From positions 29,702,997 to 29,766,996 of the forward strand of contig OZ038453.1 in NCBI GenBank assembly GCA_964036195.1: a DNA stretch of 64,000 nucleotides, in the 5' to 3' direction. Position 1 is the first letter of the stretch; the number at the start of each line of letters is the position of its first letter. This document shows, piece by piece, positions 25,159 through 37,272 of this stretch. The DNA comes from Sphaerolaimus hirsutus. Taxonomy: Eukaryota; Nematoda; Chromadorea; Monhysterida; Sphaerolaimidae. The position numbers and the translations under genes were made by a program. Under the pieces are notes generated by a model. It was given only the letters and a program-made list of their open reading frames with translations, was not told the origin of the DNA and did not search any database.

Positions 25159-25525
25159 CCCTAACCACCCCCCATATCAGCCAGCTATCTATCTATCTGG
25201 AGTGATGTTAAAGAAATTTTGCCCCAATTTTAGCTCAAAATTGCCAATTTTGTACCTTTTTATAGTTTTTCACCTTCAAAATTCTAATTCATGTTCTGTA
25301 TTGCCTATTTTCAGCTATTTTTCATACTATATGTACTTATATACCTATTTTTAGCTGTTTTTCTCCTACTTTTAGCGATTTCTTTCCCTTTTCTTCCTTC
25401 TATACCTCGGAAAAGCCTTTATATTGAACCCCTGCGAACCCCTCCCCCAAACCCCCCCCAACCCCCCCCCCCCAGAAAATTTTTCAGCTATCTATCCCCC
25501 CTCCAGAGGAGCAATTTACTATCTA

Positions 25526-25949
25526 CCGTATTTCCTCGAAATACCCCCCCCCTCGAAATACCCCCCTCAAAATGGACACTATGAAATTATAAACCCCCCC
25601 TCGAAATACCCCCCCCCAAATTTAGTGTATAGAGAACGTAAATGACAAAGGCTGCGGTTTGTCATCTGGGTAATGCAAAACACACGTTAAAAACGATGAC
25701 TCTGTTATGTGAGAACAGTGATTATACATCCTCACACTTATACAAATCTTTAGAGTCTTATAAATGGCGATTTTTGTTGCATTTTCGACGTCTGCGTACG
25801 TTTCAGACGACAATTTAGTACTTGGTTTTCAAAAAATTTCTGGCGAAATAATAACCCCCCCCTCGAAATACCCCCCCCTCGTTTAACCCCCCCTCAAAAT
25901 TCTCACTCTGAAACAATAAACCCCCCAGGGGTATTTCGAGGAAATACGG
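25526..25949. mobile_element. TA-target MITE
   Basis: CCGTATTTCCTCGAAATACC to GGAAATACGG; empty site near 4795 in block B (CTATCTATATGAA). Confidence 0.85.
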
Positions 25950-26934
25950 TATATGAAACCCCGCGGGGGTCCAAATCTACAAAACCCCTGTGTTGATGAA
26001 TATTGAAAATAGTTCATTCTTGTCAACTGAAATGTGTTTCATACAGACTCAGATGAATCCAATTTTGTCCAATTGTGTGTCTAATTTTCCCATGAACTTC
26101 ATTGGCACACACACTGGATGTCAACTGGTTTAAATGTCAACTCAAATGTAGTTCAATTTTGGTATAAATAATTGAATATTGACAGAAAAATAATTTACCA
26201 TGTTGTTTATTGTGGATGTCTGCACCATTTAACAATCGAATTGTCCGATTACTTTACGAGCAGTATCAGACACTATTTTCAGTGACTTGTTTCAACGAGA
26301 AATTACAGTGTGTTCAACTGTTGTTAGCCATTTGAGGCATTTTTTAACCGTGACAAACATAGATGTTTAACAATAGTTGTTTTCAAAATAAATCAGAAAT
26401 TCTCCTACATTATCATGGCTTTAATGAAAATTAAAATGAACCACCTTATTTCACATTTCAAGGAAATTAATGCAGATTTTACTATATGCACATCTGGAAA
26501 CAATTTTAGCTTGTAAGTTTTCACTTTTAAACCCTGGCACTCTGTAAAAGTGTTTCTGAATTATTCAAATAGTGAACAGATGTTTGACTTTCACTTTTAC
26601 ACACTTCAAAAATTATATTTTGGGTTATTTTGGCAGGACTTTTGACTGTGAATGAACTGTTGAATGCTTGTAAAGTGTATTGCACTTACGATATTTTCAA
26701 GGTTCTTCTTTTGTTGGATTTGGCATTTGTATGAAATTTGGAAAAGTGGAGGCAATTGCAACACTAGTGAGCATTTTTGAATGTCAATTTGATAGTTTTT
26801 TGTCCACCATTTGTGAATAGAATTGATTTTCTAAGCGTTTTACATTTTCTCAATTGACATTGAAGTGTGTAAATTAATTTTCATATCCAATGTAAAGCGT
26901 GTATATGTAGTTTTTTTCGGCGCAAGGCACACTG

Positions 26935-27068
26935 GAGGCAGTCCCAGACCGTGTAAAATGCCCTGTAAAATGTCAAATGTCACGCAAAGTGTCAAAAGTC
27001 ATGCAAAATGTCATGTCATGTCTTTTGTCACTTTGTGTCACGTTTGACATTTTACTGGGCATTTTAAC
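26935..27068 (+). mobile_element. Hairpin element, right end degraded
   Basis: GGCAGTCCCAGACCGTGTAAAA start with ATGTCAAATGTCACGCAAAG arms. It lies just after the end of duplicated block B'. Confidence 0.45.
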
Positions 27069-27291
27069 AGATTTGTCAGCTTTGCAAATTTGAATTGTCA
27101 ACTAAATTATGTTGGTAGCACCTTTGCGAATTTACCCCAGTTATTGAAAACTGTCTGCGACAAAAAAAAAGGTGTGGCAAATTTTTCATTCACATAATTT
27201 GTTCACACAGGATGCACCTAATTAATAACACCTAACGCTAAACAATATCACTCCTCAATTAAAAACTAATTATAAAAAAAAATTTCCGGCA

Positions 27292-27538
27292 ATGTTTACC
27301 CATTCCCAATCGCCAAATTCTAATCCCTGTCAGGGCCGGAAAATTTCATTTTTAAAACGCAAATGCCTAACCCCATTATTGCCGCGACGTTCGACTACCA
27401 GCGACAATTTACCTGTGCAAATTAGCTGTGCAAAATCAAATGCAAATTCGTTGCATGCAAAAAGTGTCCGGCAACAATGTGGCGCCATGTTTAAAAGTAG
27501 AACTTTGATGTGGCCGGCGCAGAAAAAAGATTTCCTGG
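27292..27538 (+). CDS. Possible first coding exon, basic cysteine-containing peptide
   Basis: ATG after CCGGCA opens 82 codons plus one base, ending at CTGG|gttagt (phase 1). The composition (PCQGRKISFLKRKC, LPRRSTTSDN, MWPAQKKDFL) and higher GC are coding-like and it is not part of a repeat seen elsewhere here. A putative acceptor at 27211 would make a 5' UTR with stops, consistent with a first exon. Confidence 0.38.
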
Positions 27539-28097
27539 GTTAGTGGAATTTGTGGGTTTGCAAAAGTGTCCGTGCTCACTTGTTTACTGCCAGTCAACTC
27601 AAAACTTTGTCAATTGACAAAAATCGGCTTTGAATGTCATTTGAGTTGACCATAATGTGGCGCCTGTCAACTACAGTTGACGCAGATTGTAAATTACTCA
27701 TTCTGGTAAACTCAAATGTGTTCAGAGCTGATTTATGAGTTTACTAAGTTTTCAAATTTTCGTCAGTAAGCAATTCAGTGTGTGCAGTAATAATGTAAAG
27801 GAATTTTGCACATCCACAATTTTTTCTGTCTTGGTGGGAAGTATTCGGGGTATACTTGAATAATCCCCACATTTGAAAAACTCCCTTTGATTCGCTGCAT
27901 AAGATTTATTTGAGGATTTTTGTAATCCTGACAGTAATCCTGACAGAGTTGTTAAAAGTACCAAACTTTTTCAAAGTATGCGTATGTGTAAATTTTTTTT
28001 TTTGGCACCCCCGAGTACAAAAAGCGTAAGGTAAAAATTATCTACTTTTACTCGCGAGTTGGTAAGTGAGAGTAAAATACTTTTTCCCAGAAAGCAT

Positions 28098-28589
28098 CAG
28101 GGGTATCTTGAATTTCGACCCCCTGAGTGGTTGGATATATAGCAAATCACTCTTCTGGAGGGATAGATAGCTGGAAAATTTTCTGGGGGGGGTTGGGGGG
28201 GTTGTGGTGGTTCGATATATAGGCTTTTTCGGGGCATAGAAGGAAGAAAAGGGAGAAAAATCGCTAAAAGTAGGTGTGAAATAGCTCAAAAATGGTATAC
28301 AAGAGCATTTAGTACTAAAAATAGCTGAAAATAGGCAAATAGGAACCAGAACTATGATTTTGGAAGTGAAAATCTATAATATGGTATGAAAAATAGCGAT
28401 TTTGAGCGAAAATTGGGTATACTTTCTCAAAAATCGCTCCAGATAGGTAGGTAAATAGCTGGGCGATTTTGGGGGGGGGGGTTAGGGGTAGTAGCCCAAA
28501 ATTTTGCCTCTGGGATAGATAGATAGCTGGACGGTTTGGGGGGGGGTAACCCCCCCCCCACTCAACCCCGCCCCCATTCGAGACCCCTG
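28098..28589. mobile_element. hAT-like element, CAGGGGT ends
   Basis: Exact 8-bp duplication GAAAGCAT on both sides. CAGGGGTATCTTGAATTTCG at the left and TTCGAGACCCCTG at the right; G and C runs and GATAGATAGCTG motifs inside. Confidence 0.88.
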
Positions 28590-29348
28590 GAAAGCATAAA
28601 TGTGAAGAAAAAAATTTCAGGAAAGTGTAAATGCATGTGAATTTATCTTTTCTTTCTGGAAAAAGCATTATTATGAATGAATACCCTGGAGTCTGGACAA
28701 CGAAAAAGTGATTTCTTTCTATTAATAAGTATTCTTTCTGAAAAACAGGGGTAGCAAATGACAAAAGTACTCTTTTTGTACTCTACTCGAAAAAACTAAT
28801 TTACTGTACTTGAGTACTCTCAAAAAGTAAGCGTACAGGCGAGTGCAGACTCTTTTTCAATGTATACATATGCGTATTTACTCAGTACTCGAGTATGCAT
28901 ACTTTTTTGTGTAAAAGTAAATACGCATTAACAACTGTGACATTATTTTGAGTTATACGCATGTGCTTTTTAAGTATTTGGTGTTATAATGTGCAATGAT
29001 ACTCATTAGAAACGTTTATGCACATTTATTAACCCATATAGTTTTCAAATTCCATTTTTTTATGTGTATAAGAATCTGTTGACTTCTGCTCACATAAATA
29101 CATGTATTTATGCAAATATCATTTCATTTTTTCTTAAAACCTTCACACGACAATTTATTGTCCAATTTGTCACTTATTTTCCCATGTACTTTCTCCAAAC
29201 ATCGCGCAATAAAAATGCTCAAGTTTTTTTTATTGAATGGAGCTTTGCTGTCCGTGCATAACAAACTGAACACTATACAAAGAGCGTTACCGTATTTTGA
29301 TGAATCGAGTGAAGTGACATGGACAAGTTTGCACCAGATTTACCTACT

Positions 29349-29580
29349 GGGCCCCCACACACTGGATGTCAACTGAATTCGTGTCAACTAAATGTCAACT
29401 GAATTTAAGTGATACTGTGATTTCAACTTATCTATCTGATAGAGCATAGTTAATTTTACATCATGACACTTTATTTTCATTGTTTCTTTTAAGTGTGATG
29501 CTTTTTACAAACTTCTTGTTTTATTCAATTGGCACTGAGTTGACGCGAATTTGCGCTGTCAACTAGTGTGTGTGGGCCCA
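29349..29580. mobile_element. GGGCCCACACACTAGTTGACA MITE, inverted
   Basis: Absent at 966-970 of block A, where TTTACCTAAAGTGGGG is uninterrupted. Same element as 24024-24253 in reverse. Confidence 0.8.
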
Positions 29581-29996
29581 TAGTGGGGACAGGGTATAGT
29601 ACTGGGGCAATTTTATGACACTTCGAAACTTAATCGAAAAAAATGGTCGAGATACGACATTTTTTTCAACTTTTCGATATTCAATGTCTATAAGTTATCG
29701 CATCTATATTCGATGCGATATTTCGTCCCATGATGATAAAAAGGGGGTGCACTGATACGCACATCTGCCCGATACGCACATTTGCCCGTTTTTTCACTTG
29801 ACACTTTTTCAAGTGATTTTCAGATATGAGAAAAGTGAAAAAAGTTGCGCAATGACATTAGTGTACTTTTTTCATTTCACTCATATCTGAAAATCACTTG
29901 AAAATGTGTCAAGTGAAAAAAAACAGTGAAAAATAGCCAATAGGCAAATGTGCGTATCGGGCAGATGTGCGTATCAGGCCTGCCCCGATAAAAATA

Positions 29997-30124
29997 GGGT
30001 TCAAACGGGACCACGGTCCCGGTAAATGGTTCGGCAAAATTCCGGGACTGAGGCGGTCCCGGTCCCGATAAAACAAATTTTTGTTCCCGGTCCCGGCCAG
30101 AAAAAATGGTCCCGTTTGAACCCT
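29997..30124. mobile_element. TAGGGTTCAAACG-ended element with GGTCCC core
   Basis: AGGGTTCAAACGGGACCACG left and GGTCCCGTTTGAACCCTA right. No clear 8-bp duplication. A deleted orthologue is at 1325-1410. Confidence 0.6.
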
Positions 30125-30774
30125 AATAAATATATATGATTGTGGGCTTATTCAGATTGGATACTGTAGATAAAATCGTAGTGTCTCCGTTCAGTGGAAT
30201 ATGATTGATATTTTTGAAATGTGTTTACGGTGTGGTTCATTTTACCAGCTTGTTCTGTGAATTTATGGATGACTGAATTGGTTTATTGATGTTTTATTTT
30301 CGACAAATTTAACTTCAATGAACATATAAAATTATATTTGTTATTCCAAAATTTAAAATGTATTTGTCGAAAATAAATTTGTAAGAATGAACTTTTCAGA
30401 AGAAAATTCACACTCAGAAAGCTAAATTGTACATAAAAGTTTCTGAACGCTTAGAAAATGACTATAAAAACTTGAATCACTTAGTCTGTAATTTTTTGGT
30501 TTGCAGCTGTTCATTTTGGAACACAAAAGGTGTAAAATAACTATTTCAAGTGAATGTTCCTTCCCTACGAATCTTGCATTTTTAGGTAAATTTTTCTTTT
30601 TAGCTTTGATTGATAATTTTAAGGGCGCAGTTTGAATATTAATCCAGCATTACGATGCAAAATTCTGATTATTTCCGTTTTTAAACGGCCCAATTTTTTG
30701 GATTTTTTATTTTCAAATTCTTATCTGATCTCATGGCACTACACACACTAGTTGACATGGCATCGCGTGTCAAC

Positions 30775-31773
30775 TAGGGTTCAAACGGGATCCCGATCCC
30801 GATCCCGAATCCCGTAAAATTCCGGGATTTAGCAGTCCCGATCCCGATCCCGAAACTTTTCAAATCCCGATCACGATCCCGAGAAACTCCAAAGTCCGGG
30901 ATCCCGATCCCGGAAAAATTAGTGGAAATTATCAAAAGTGAAAAAACGACGTTTTTGCATGCAAAAATGTGAACGGAAACCCCCAGCGCAGGGGTCTCGA
31001 ATGGGGGGGGGGGGGGGTTGGGGGGGGGGTTACCCCCCCCCAAACCGCCCAGCTATCTATCTATCCCGGAGGCCGCTCAGCTATCTATCTATCCCGGAGG
31101 CAAAATTTTGGGCTACTACCCCCTAAATCCCCCCCAAATCGCCCAGCTATCTACCTATCTGGAGCGATTTTTCAGAAACTATACCCCAATTTTCGCTCAA
31201 AATCGCTATTTTTCATACCTTTATATAGATTTTCACCTCCAAAATCACTAGTTCATGCGTCTAACTGCCTATTTTCAGCTATTTTAAGTACTATATGCTC
31301 TTGTATACTCATTTTGAGCTATTTTACACCTACTTTTAGCGATTTTTCTCCCTTTTGCTCCTTCTATGCCCCGAAAAAGCCTATATATCGAACCACCACA
31401 ACCCCCCCCCCAACCCCCCCCCAGAAAATTTTTCAGCTATCTATCCCTCCGGAGGAGCGATTTGCTATCTATCCAACCACTCGGAGGGTCAAAATTCAAG
31501 ATACCCCTGCCCCAGCGTTCATTTTATGCCACGTTTCTGGCATCCAACAGTGTTTTTAGACCTTTATGAACAACTGTGGATGCCAAAACATTGGCCAAAA
31601 TCTCTATCACAAGACGCCAATCCCGATCCCCAAAAAATGCCAATCCCGATCCCGAAAAAATGCCAATCCCGATCCCGAAAAAATGCCAATCCCGATCCCG
31701 ATCCCGTGACCCCAATCCCGGCCAATCCCGATCCCGATCCCGATCCCGAAAAGTCAATCCCGTTTGAACCCTG
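30775..31773. mobile_element. hAT-like element, TAGGGTTCAAACG ends, GATCCC repeats
   Basis: Exact 8-bp duplication GTGTCAAC; GATCCC repeats near both ends; carries the CAGGGGT element 30989-31509. Confidence 0.85.
30989..31509. mobile_element. hAT-like element, CAGGGGT ends
   Basis: Exact 8-bp duplication CCCCAGCG on both sides. It is inserted inside the TAGGGTTCAAACG element 30775-31773. Confidence 0.88.
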
Positions 31774-31947
31774 GTGTCAACTGAGCCGACTGGAACTGTA
31801 TTCCATTCAGACTGAGTTCAGCTGACTGGTTTTAGTTGACAATGTTCCAATGCACGTGCCAATATGAATTCATTATCGGCACTACGGCACGTGCACTTGA
31901 GAATTGTGCTGCGACCGTCAATTAAAATCTGAATCTCAACTAAAATA

Positions 31948-32402
31948 GCAAATCGCTCCTCCGGAGGGATAGATAGCTGAAAAATTTTCTGGGGGGGGGG
32001 GGTTGGGGGGGTTGGGGGGGGGGGTTAGGGGGGGGGGTTGTGGTGGTTCGATATATAGGATTTTTCGGGGCATAGAAGGAAGGAAAGGGAGAAAAATCGC
32101 TAAAAGGAGGTGTAAAATAGTTCAAAATGGGTATACAAGAGCATTTAGTACTAAAAATAGCTGAAAATAGGCAAATAGGAACCAGAACTATGATTTTGGA
32201 AGTGAAAATCTATAAAAAGGTATGAAAAATAGCGATTTTGAGCGAAATTGGGGTATAGTTTCTCAAAAATCGCTCCAGATAGGTAGATAGCTGGGCGATT
32301 TGGGGGGGGGTTTAGGGGGTAGTAGCCCAAAATTTTGCCTCCGGGATAGATAGATAGCTGGGCGGTTTGGGGGGGTAACCCCCCCCCCATTCGAGACCCC
32401 TG
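31948..32402. mobile_element. hAT-like CAGGGGT element, left end truncated
   Basis: Starts within the GCAAATCGCTCCTCCGGAGG region of the family and ends GAGACCCCTG. The left terminal ~50 bp are missing and no duplication is seen. Lies inside a CACTAGTTGACA element. Confidence 0.6.
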
Positions 32403-32766
32403 TTTGACATGGAAACCAGTTGACACCCAGTGTGTTTAGCGCCAACGGTATTTCGGTATGGCGTCGTTGGCTCATGGCACTCTTTTTCTGGGGGGTTGTA
32501 CTCGAAATGGCGCCAGAACAGTTGGCGCCAGTGTGGTGGTGTACTTTATGTGGCTGATTATTTCTGGCGCCTTTTTTAAGCGCCATGGCGCCATATTTTG
32601 GAATGACGCAGTACTTGTTCCACCCTCAATAATTTTTTAAGTGTACTACCAAATGTTCCTGCACTAGTGATGGAAAAAAGCCAGGACTTTGGCGCCAGCC
32701 GCCAAGCGCCAAAAGCGCCATAACTTCGGTATTGAGTACTTTTTTTGGGAGATTGATTTTGGCACC

Positions 32767-33475
32767 TAGGGTTGGAAAAAAAACGTTTTTTTTTAACTCG
32801 ATGTTTTTTTTTTTTAAAAAACGTTTTTTTTATTTAAAAAAACGTTTTTTTTAAATAAAAAACGTTTTTTTTTTAAAAGCTCCCAGATATGACCTTGTGT
32901 CAACATATATAGGTATATCAGACAGTGGCAATACTCTGTGAGGTTATATATGACCATATAATGTCTGTGGAGCCATGGGATAGCATTATAAGTGGTGATT
33001 TGTGTCAAAAATATCCATTTTTCGTCGACATATTGTTCGTATATCGCCTTGTAGTCGAATGTTCGTGACTTCAGGTAAAGTTTGGACGGAATAGTGATCA
33101 AACAAGGTTATAAAACAAGGTTGTTACTTTGGGAGTGAAGTTACACACTGTGGAGGTACATGGAAGCACATTACCTCAATATTATATACTACAGCAACAT
33201 ATGACGGCTTATTAACCCATGGTAGCACATAGAAATGGATACTTTGAAACTAAAAATGCCACAAAACCAATTAAAACAACCACCAATGTCAATTTGTGTC
33301 TGAAATTGCGCGCTTGCGCGCAAAAATTTTGCAAAATACCTAGTGCTTAGTACTAAAAATTTCGGTCGATGTTTTTTTTTTTTAAAAAAACATTTCGGAC
33401 GTCGTGTTTTTTTTAATAAAAAAACGTTTTTTTTTTTAATAAAAAACGTTTTAAAAAAAACATCGGCCAACCCTA
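32767..33475. mobile_element. hAT-like element, TAGGGTTGG ends, inverted copy
   Basis: Exact 8-bp duplication TTGGCACC at 32759-32766 and 33476-33483. Same interior as 3257-3946 in reverse. Confidence 0.88.
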
Positions 33476-33551
33476 TTGGCACCTACATATTAACATTCAT
33501 AAATTTGGGATTTGTTTAATTTTTTTAATCTTTTTGAACCTGGGAATTCAG

Positions 33552-33695
33552 AGTGCTTTTCTGCTGTCAAATGTCAGTAAATCTTTCGTTTTCGTCACTA
33601 GATCTTCCGAGAGTACCTATAACCTTCGATTAGCATTTCGTTACTTTTGTCATTTTTCCAGACATTTGGAAATTGACATTTCTATGACAATTAGA
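33552..33695 (+). CDS. Probable internal coding exon, unknown protein
   Basis: Poly-T tract and acceptor gggaattcag, exactly 48 open codons, then a consensus donor AGA|gtaagt. The peptide alternates hydrophobic and polar residues (NVSKSFVFVTRSSESTYNL) as beta-rich extracellular modules do, but I do not recognise a domain. Phase 0 on both sides. Confidence 0.4.
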
Positions 33696-34099
33696 GTAAG
33701 TGACATTAGATTTTATGTCACTTTCTGCGTATACATTGTACAACTTTATTATTATTCATTTCCTTGTAAGTCGATCTATAAGCATTTTCGAAGTTTCAGC
33801 TGCTAGTGAATGTACAGTGTGATTCAATTTTTCAACTTTTCTATTACGTATTTGTAGTTTTTCTTTTGCACTCACTCCTTGCCACTTACTTTTTTACTGA
33901 AATTTTTCGTCAAGTTTTTTGTTCACGTGTGAAATCGGTGCTAAATAAAAAGTGTCATTAAACACAATTTTTTTGGGCCACCTTGCACTCTGCTAGCCAC
34001 ATCTTATTTCAAGATTCACTACTTCTATTTATGCATATACAGTGTGTTACACAACTTGTGGCGGGTGTAAATCATTTGTGCTTTCTAATTGGAAGTTGA

Positions 34100-34400
34100 C
34101 TAATTTCATATACACATCACCATTGGTGGTGGTTTTCATTGGTTTTGAGGCATTTTTAGTGTGAATTGTAAATGCTATTGTGTCATAATAAGCTGTGATA
34201 TGTTAGTGTAGTATATAATATCCAGTCAATGTGTTTCCACATACTTATGAAGTATGAAAAGTCAACCTGAATTAGGAATGACTGGTGTTTATCAATGTTT
34301 TGATATACACAAAAACAAATATTTGACTACAATTAGTTGAATCTGTAGCCAATTCTATAAGTGGAGATATGACAAGCTCAGACATAGATGGCATGTCAAG
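34100..34400. repeat. Diverged fragment of the TAGGGTTGGCCG element
   Basis: CACCATTGGTGGTGGTTTTC and GTAGTATATAATATCCAG match the interior of the family at low identity; an old copy. Confidence 0.55.
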
Positions 34401-35520
34401 TTGCATTGCTTCAATAAAAGTAATGTTTAAAGTGTCACATCTCAGAGCTTCAGATATAACAAATGGACTGTGGCACTGTCACCTGTAAATTTGCTGGTCA
34501 TTACACCTACCACTCCACTGTTTCTTGTAACTTTTTTACTTTGAGAATTGGACCCTAGTTATTTTATATTTATGTTTGCTATTAACAACATTTTTCCTAT
34601 TAAAGTGGTTATATTCTGTTGAAAATGATAGGTTTATAATGCACTGGTTTAATTCAGAGTGTAAAAAAACTATAAATTAAGTGTTTTTCTGCCCGTCAAA
34701 TCTCATGTCTCACCCTATACTTCTAAAGTGGCAACATTCACTCCCATTCCAATTTTGGGTACTAAGCTCTTAGCGCATTTTCCCAGATTTTATGTGATTG
34801 AGTGGCGTTTTGCAAGATTTAACAAAAAGTTTTTAAAGTGCAAAAAGTGTAGAAAAAGTGCGCTTAGATTTATTACAGTGTGATTGAGAATAAGCTGAAA
34901 ATATTGAAAGTTGACTGTGATTGATGTGTCTTTGTAGTGTTTTGACAGCTTCTAAATTCTTTAAGTAGTACACGTATTTATACGATATAAATAAAAACAC
35001 CCGCACTGGCAGATTTATGGAAAATTTTGTTTATCTATTTTTACGTATGCAAAAGCGAAGTTGCAAAATCATATGGAAAATACGGAAAATTTTCGTATTG
35101 AAAGCAGAAATTTCTAACTGTGGTAGTTACGGTTTTGCAATGTAGATTTTGCACTTGGAAAATCTTCACCACCAATTCTATAAACTTTTGCATAAAATTC
35201 AATTACCATATTTGCTCGCATTTGCCTCCTTTATACATGTGATCAATTTGTTGTGTCTATTTTAAAAAGCATATTTCGTGAAAATGATTTGATAGGAATA
35301 TGCTTGAAAATTTTGATGGAAAAGTGTCCCTTGAAAAATACCCCTGAAAAAAGTCTGGTTAAACAATAGTTGCCCAGGGGGATATTCGATCAAATGCGGT
35401 AAAAAAATTAGTCAGACAATTAATTATATATTTTATTCATTCATTCATTTCAGATTAATATTTCTCCTCTATATATACGTTACCACCTACCACATTTTAT
35501 CAAATTTGCCCCCAAATAAT

Positions 35521-35713
35521 ATGACGGAAATAACATTTTCCGAACCTAAAGCACTAATATCGGATTTCGGCCACAAAATTATCAATCACATTAAAAATGA
35601 GAGGCAGAAAAATTGTTTCAAGAAAAGTTGGACAATTGCCAGATGTTCTTTAAAGGATTCTGTAGATTTTCGCAGGAGAAATTATGGCAAATGCATTGTG
35701 CATTCTTTGGAAG
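35521..35713 (+). CDS. Probable coding exon, unknown protein
   Basis: Acceptor tttcattcattcatttcag at 35453 leads into an open frame. The ATG at 35521 (AATAATATGACG) gives 64 codons plus one base, then donor GGAAG|gtcagt. The peptide is lysine/arginine-rich with several cysteines (NCFKKSWTIARCSLKDS, RRRNYGKCIVHSLE). If the exon is internal the frame also stays open back to 35455. It ends in phase 1 and no partner exon was established. Confidence 0.45.
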
Positions 35714-36057
35714 GTCAGTTTAACTTTAAAGTGACACTTGAGAAACACTTTAAACTGGAGTGACTTATTGTTGATCTTTACTTATTTACTACCACACACT
35801 TTACAATGAAACCATACTACATTCAGTCTCATAAAACCCCAAATATTTTGGGTTATTTTAGTAGTTGACTACCTATTTATTTGACGTTAGTTGACTGACC
35901 ACTCATTCTAGTAAACTCAAATGCTTTTAAAGTTGATTTACCAGTTTACAAAATTTCGAAATTAAACTTTTTTCAAAGGGGCAGTAGAAACAGATAGAAA
36001 ATAAGCTACTTTTGCATTTTTTTATCAGTGGCCAAATTTTGATTGCACTGTGTTATT

Positions 36058-36295
36058 GGGCCCACACCCACTAGTTGACATCGCAAATTCGCGTCAACTC
36101 AGTGTCAATTGAATAAAACAAGAAGTTTGTAAAAAGCATCACACTTAACAGGAACAATGAAAATGAAGTGTCATGATGTAAAATTAACTATGCTCTATCA
36201 GATAGATAAGTTGAAATCACAGTATCACTTAAATTCAGTTGACATTAGTTGACACGAATTCAGTTGACATCCAGTGTGTGGGGGCCCATTGTGGT
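36058..36295. mobile_element. GGGCCCACACACTAGTTGACA MITE
   Basis: ATT|GGGCCC...GGGCCC|ATT; more than 90 percent similar by eye to 24024-24253. Confidence 0.8.
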
Positions 36296-36297
36296 AT

Positions 36298-36485
36298 TTA
36301 CACACTAGTTTATGCTTGAAACTTCATAAATTCACAATTCTGTTTTGACACATTTGAGTTTACCAGAATGAATCATTTGCGAACTCCATCAACAGCAGTT
36401 GCCGAAGTCTTCATTCCGGTAAACTCAAATGTGTCTAAAGCTAATTTATCAGTTTCCAACATTTCAGCTGTAAACTAGTGTGCGT
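36298..36485. mobile_element. Palindromic CACACTAGTTTA MITE
   Basis: Inverted CACACTAGTTTA ends around TTTGAGTTTACCAGAATGA and its complement CATTCCGGTAAACTCAAATG. Confidence 0.7.
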
Positions 36486-36490
36486 GTATT

Positions 36491-36900
36491 CAGGGGTATC
36501 TTGAATTTTGACCCTTTGAGTGGTTGGATAGATAGCAAATCGCTCCTCCGGAGGGATACATAGCTGAAAAATTTTTCTGGGGGGGTTGGGGTGGTTCGAT
36601 ATATAGGCTTTTTCGGGGCATAGAAGGAAGAAAAGGGAGAAAATCGCTAAAAGTAGGTGTAAAATAGCTCAAAATGGGTATACAAGAGCATATAGTACTT
36701 AAAATAGCTGAAAATAGGCAGGTAGACGCATGAACCAGTGATTTTGGAGGTGAAAATCTATATATAGGTATGAAAAATAGCGATTTTTGAGTGAAAATTG
36801 GGGTATAGTTTCTGAAAAGTCGCTCCAGATAGGTAGATAGCTGGGCGATTTGGGGGGGGGGGGTAACCCCCCCCCCCAACGCCCCCATTCGAGACCCCTG
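36491..36900. mobile_element. hAT-like element, CAGGGGT ends
   Basis: Exact 8-bp duplication CGTGTATT on both sides; same ends and GCTATCTATCC motifs as the copies at 28098 and 30989. Confidence 0.88.
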
Positions 36901-37272
36901 CGTGTATTCATTCCGCCGAATTTTGTATAGCAATATGTCACTGGGTTTTTTATATTTGGCTTCAAAAAAGTTGGTGCATCTTCATGTTTTCTTTGTTATT
37001 GTTTTTGTTGCTTTAGGCGTTTATTCAGTTCATAATGTCAGATTTTTCATTGTTTGCGCAATTTTACAATTTGTTTACCTTCATTTCATTGTTGTATTCA
37101 TTTATTATCCACCACATTTGTCAATTTGTATCTATTGAGAGTGAATTTTTCATTTTTTCAATTTTTTATAAATTTTATTGACCAATTTTTATCCCAGATT
37201 TGCTTGCATCTATTTTGTCCGTATTTATTTGTTTCGATGACCTTGCGCTGAATTTCATGCTATACTCGGCGG

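Larger units (their letters stand above)
24695..25990. mobile_element. hAT-like CAGGGGT element, left end lost, orthologue of 3214-4831
   Basis: Ends AAAACCCCTG before TGTTGATG. The left end is replaced by other sequence after TACTGTTGAT. Carries its own insertions at 24743-25158 and 25526-25949. Confidence 0.7.
23165..26905. repeat. Duplicated block B, copy 2
   Basis: Private insertions are 24024-24253, 24743-25158 and 25526-25949. Boundaries are approximate. Confidence 0.8.
28706..30262. repeat. Duplicated block A, copy 2
   Basis: Starts TTCTTTCTATTAATAAGTAT, matching base 1 of the window, and ends TTCTGTGAATTTA. Same orientation. Confidence 0.8.

Noticed and set aside
30996..31559. 196-codon proline-rich frame with YLSRR and PPPNPPP runs
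   Set aside because: It translates the C-runs and CTATCTATC repeats of a CAGGGGT hAT-like element.
36902..37138. Hydrophobic 78-codon plus-strand frame resembling a membrane protein
   Set aside because: T-rich DNA gives Phe/Leu/Val/Ile-rich products by chance; no splice sites support it.
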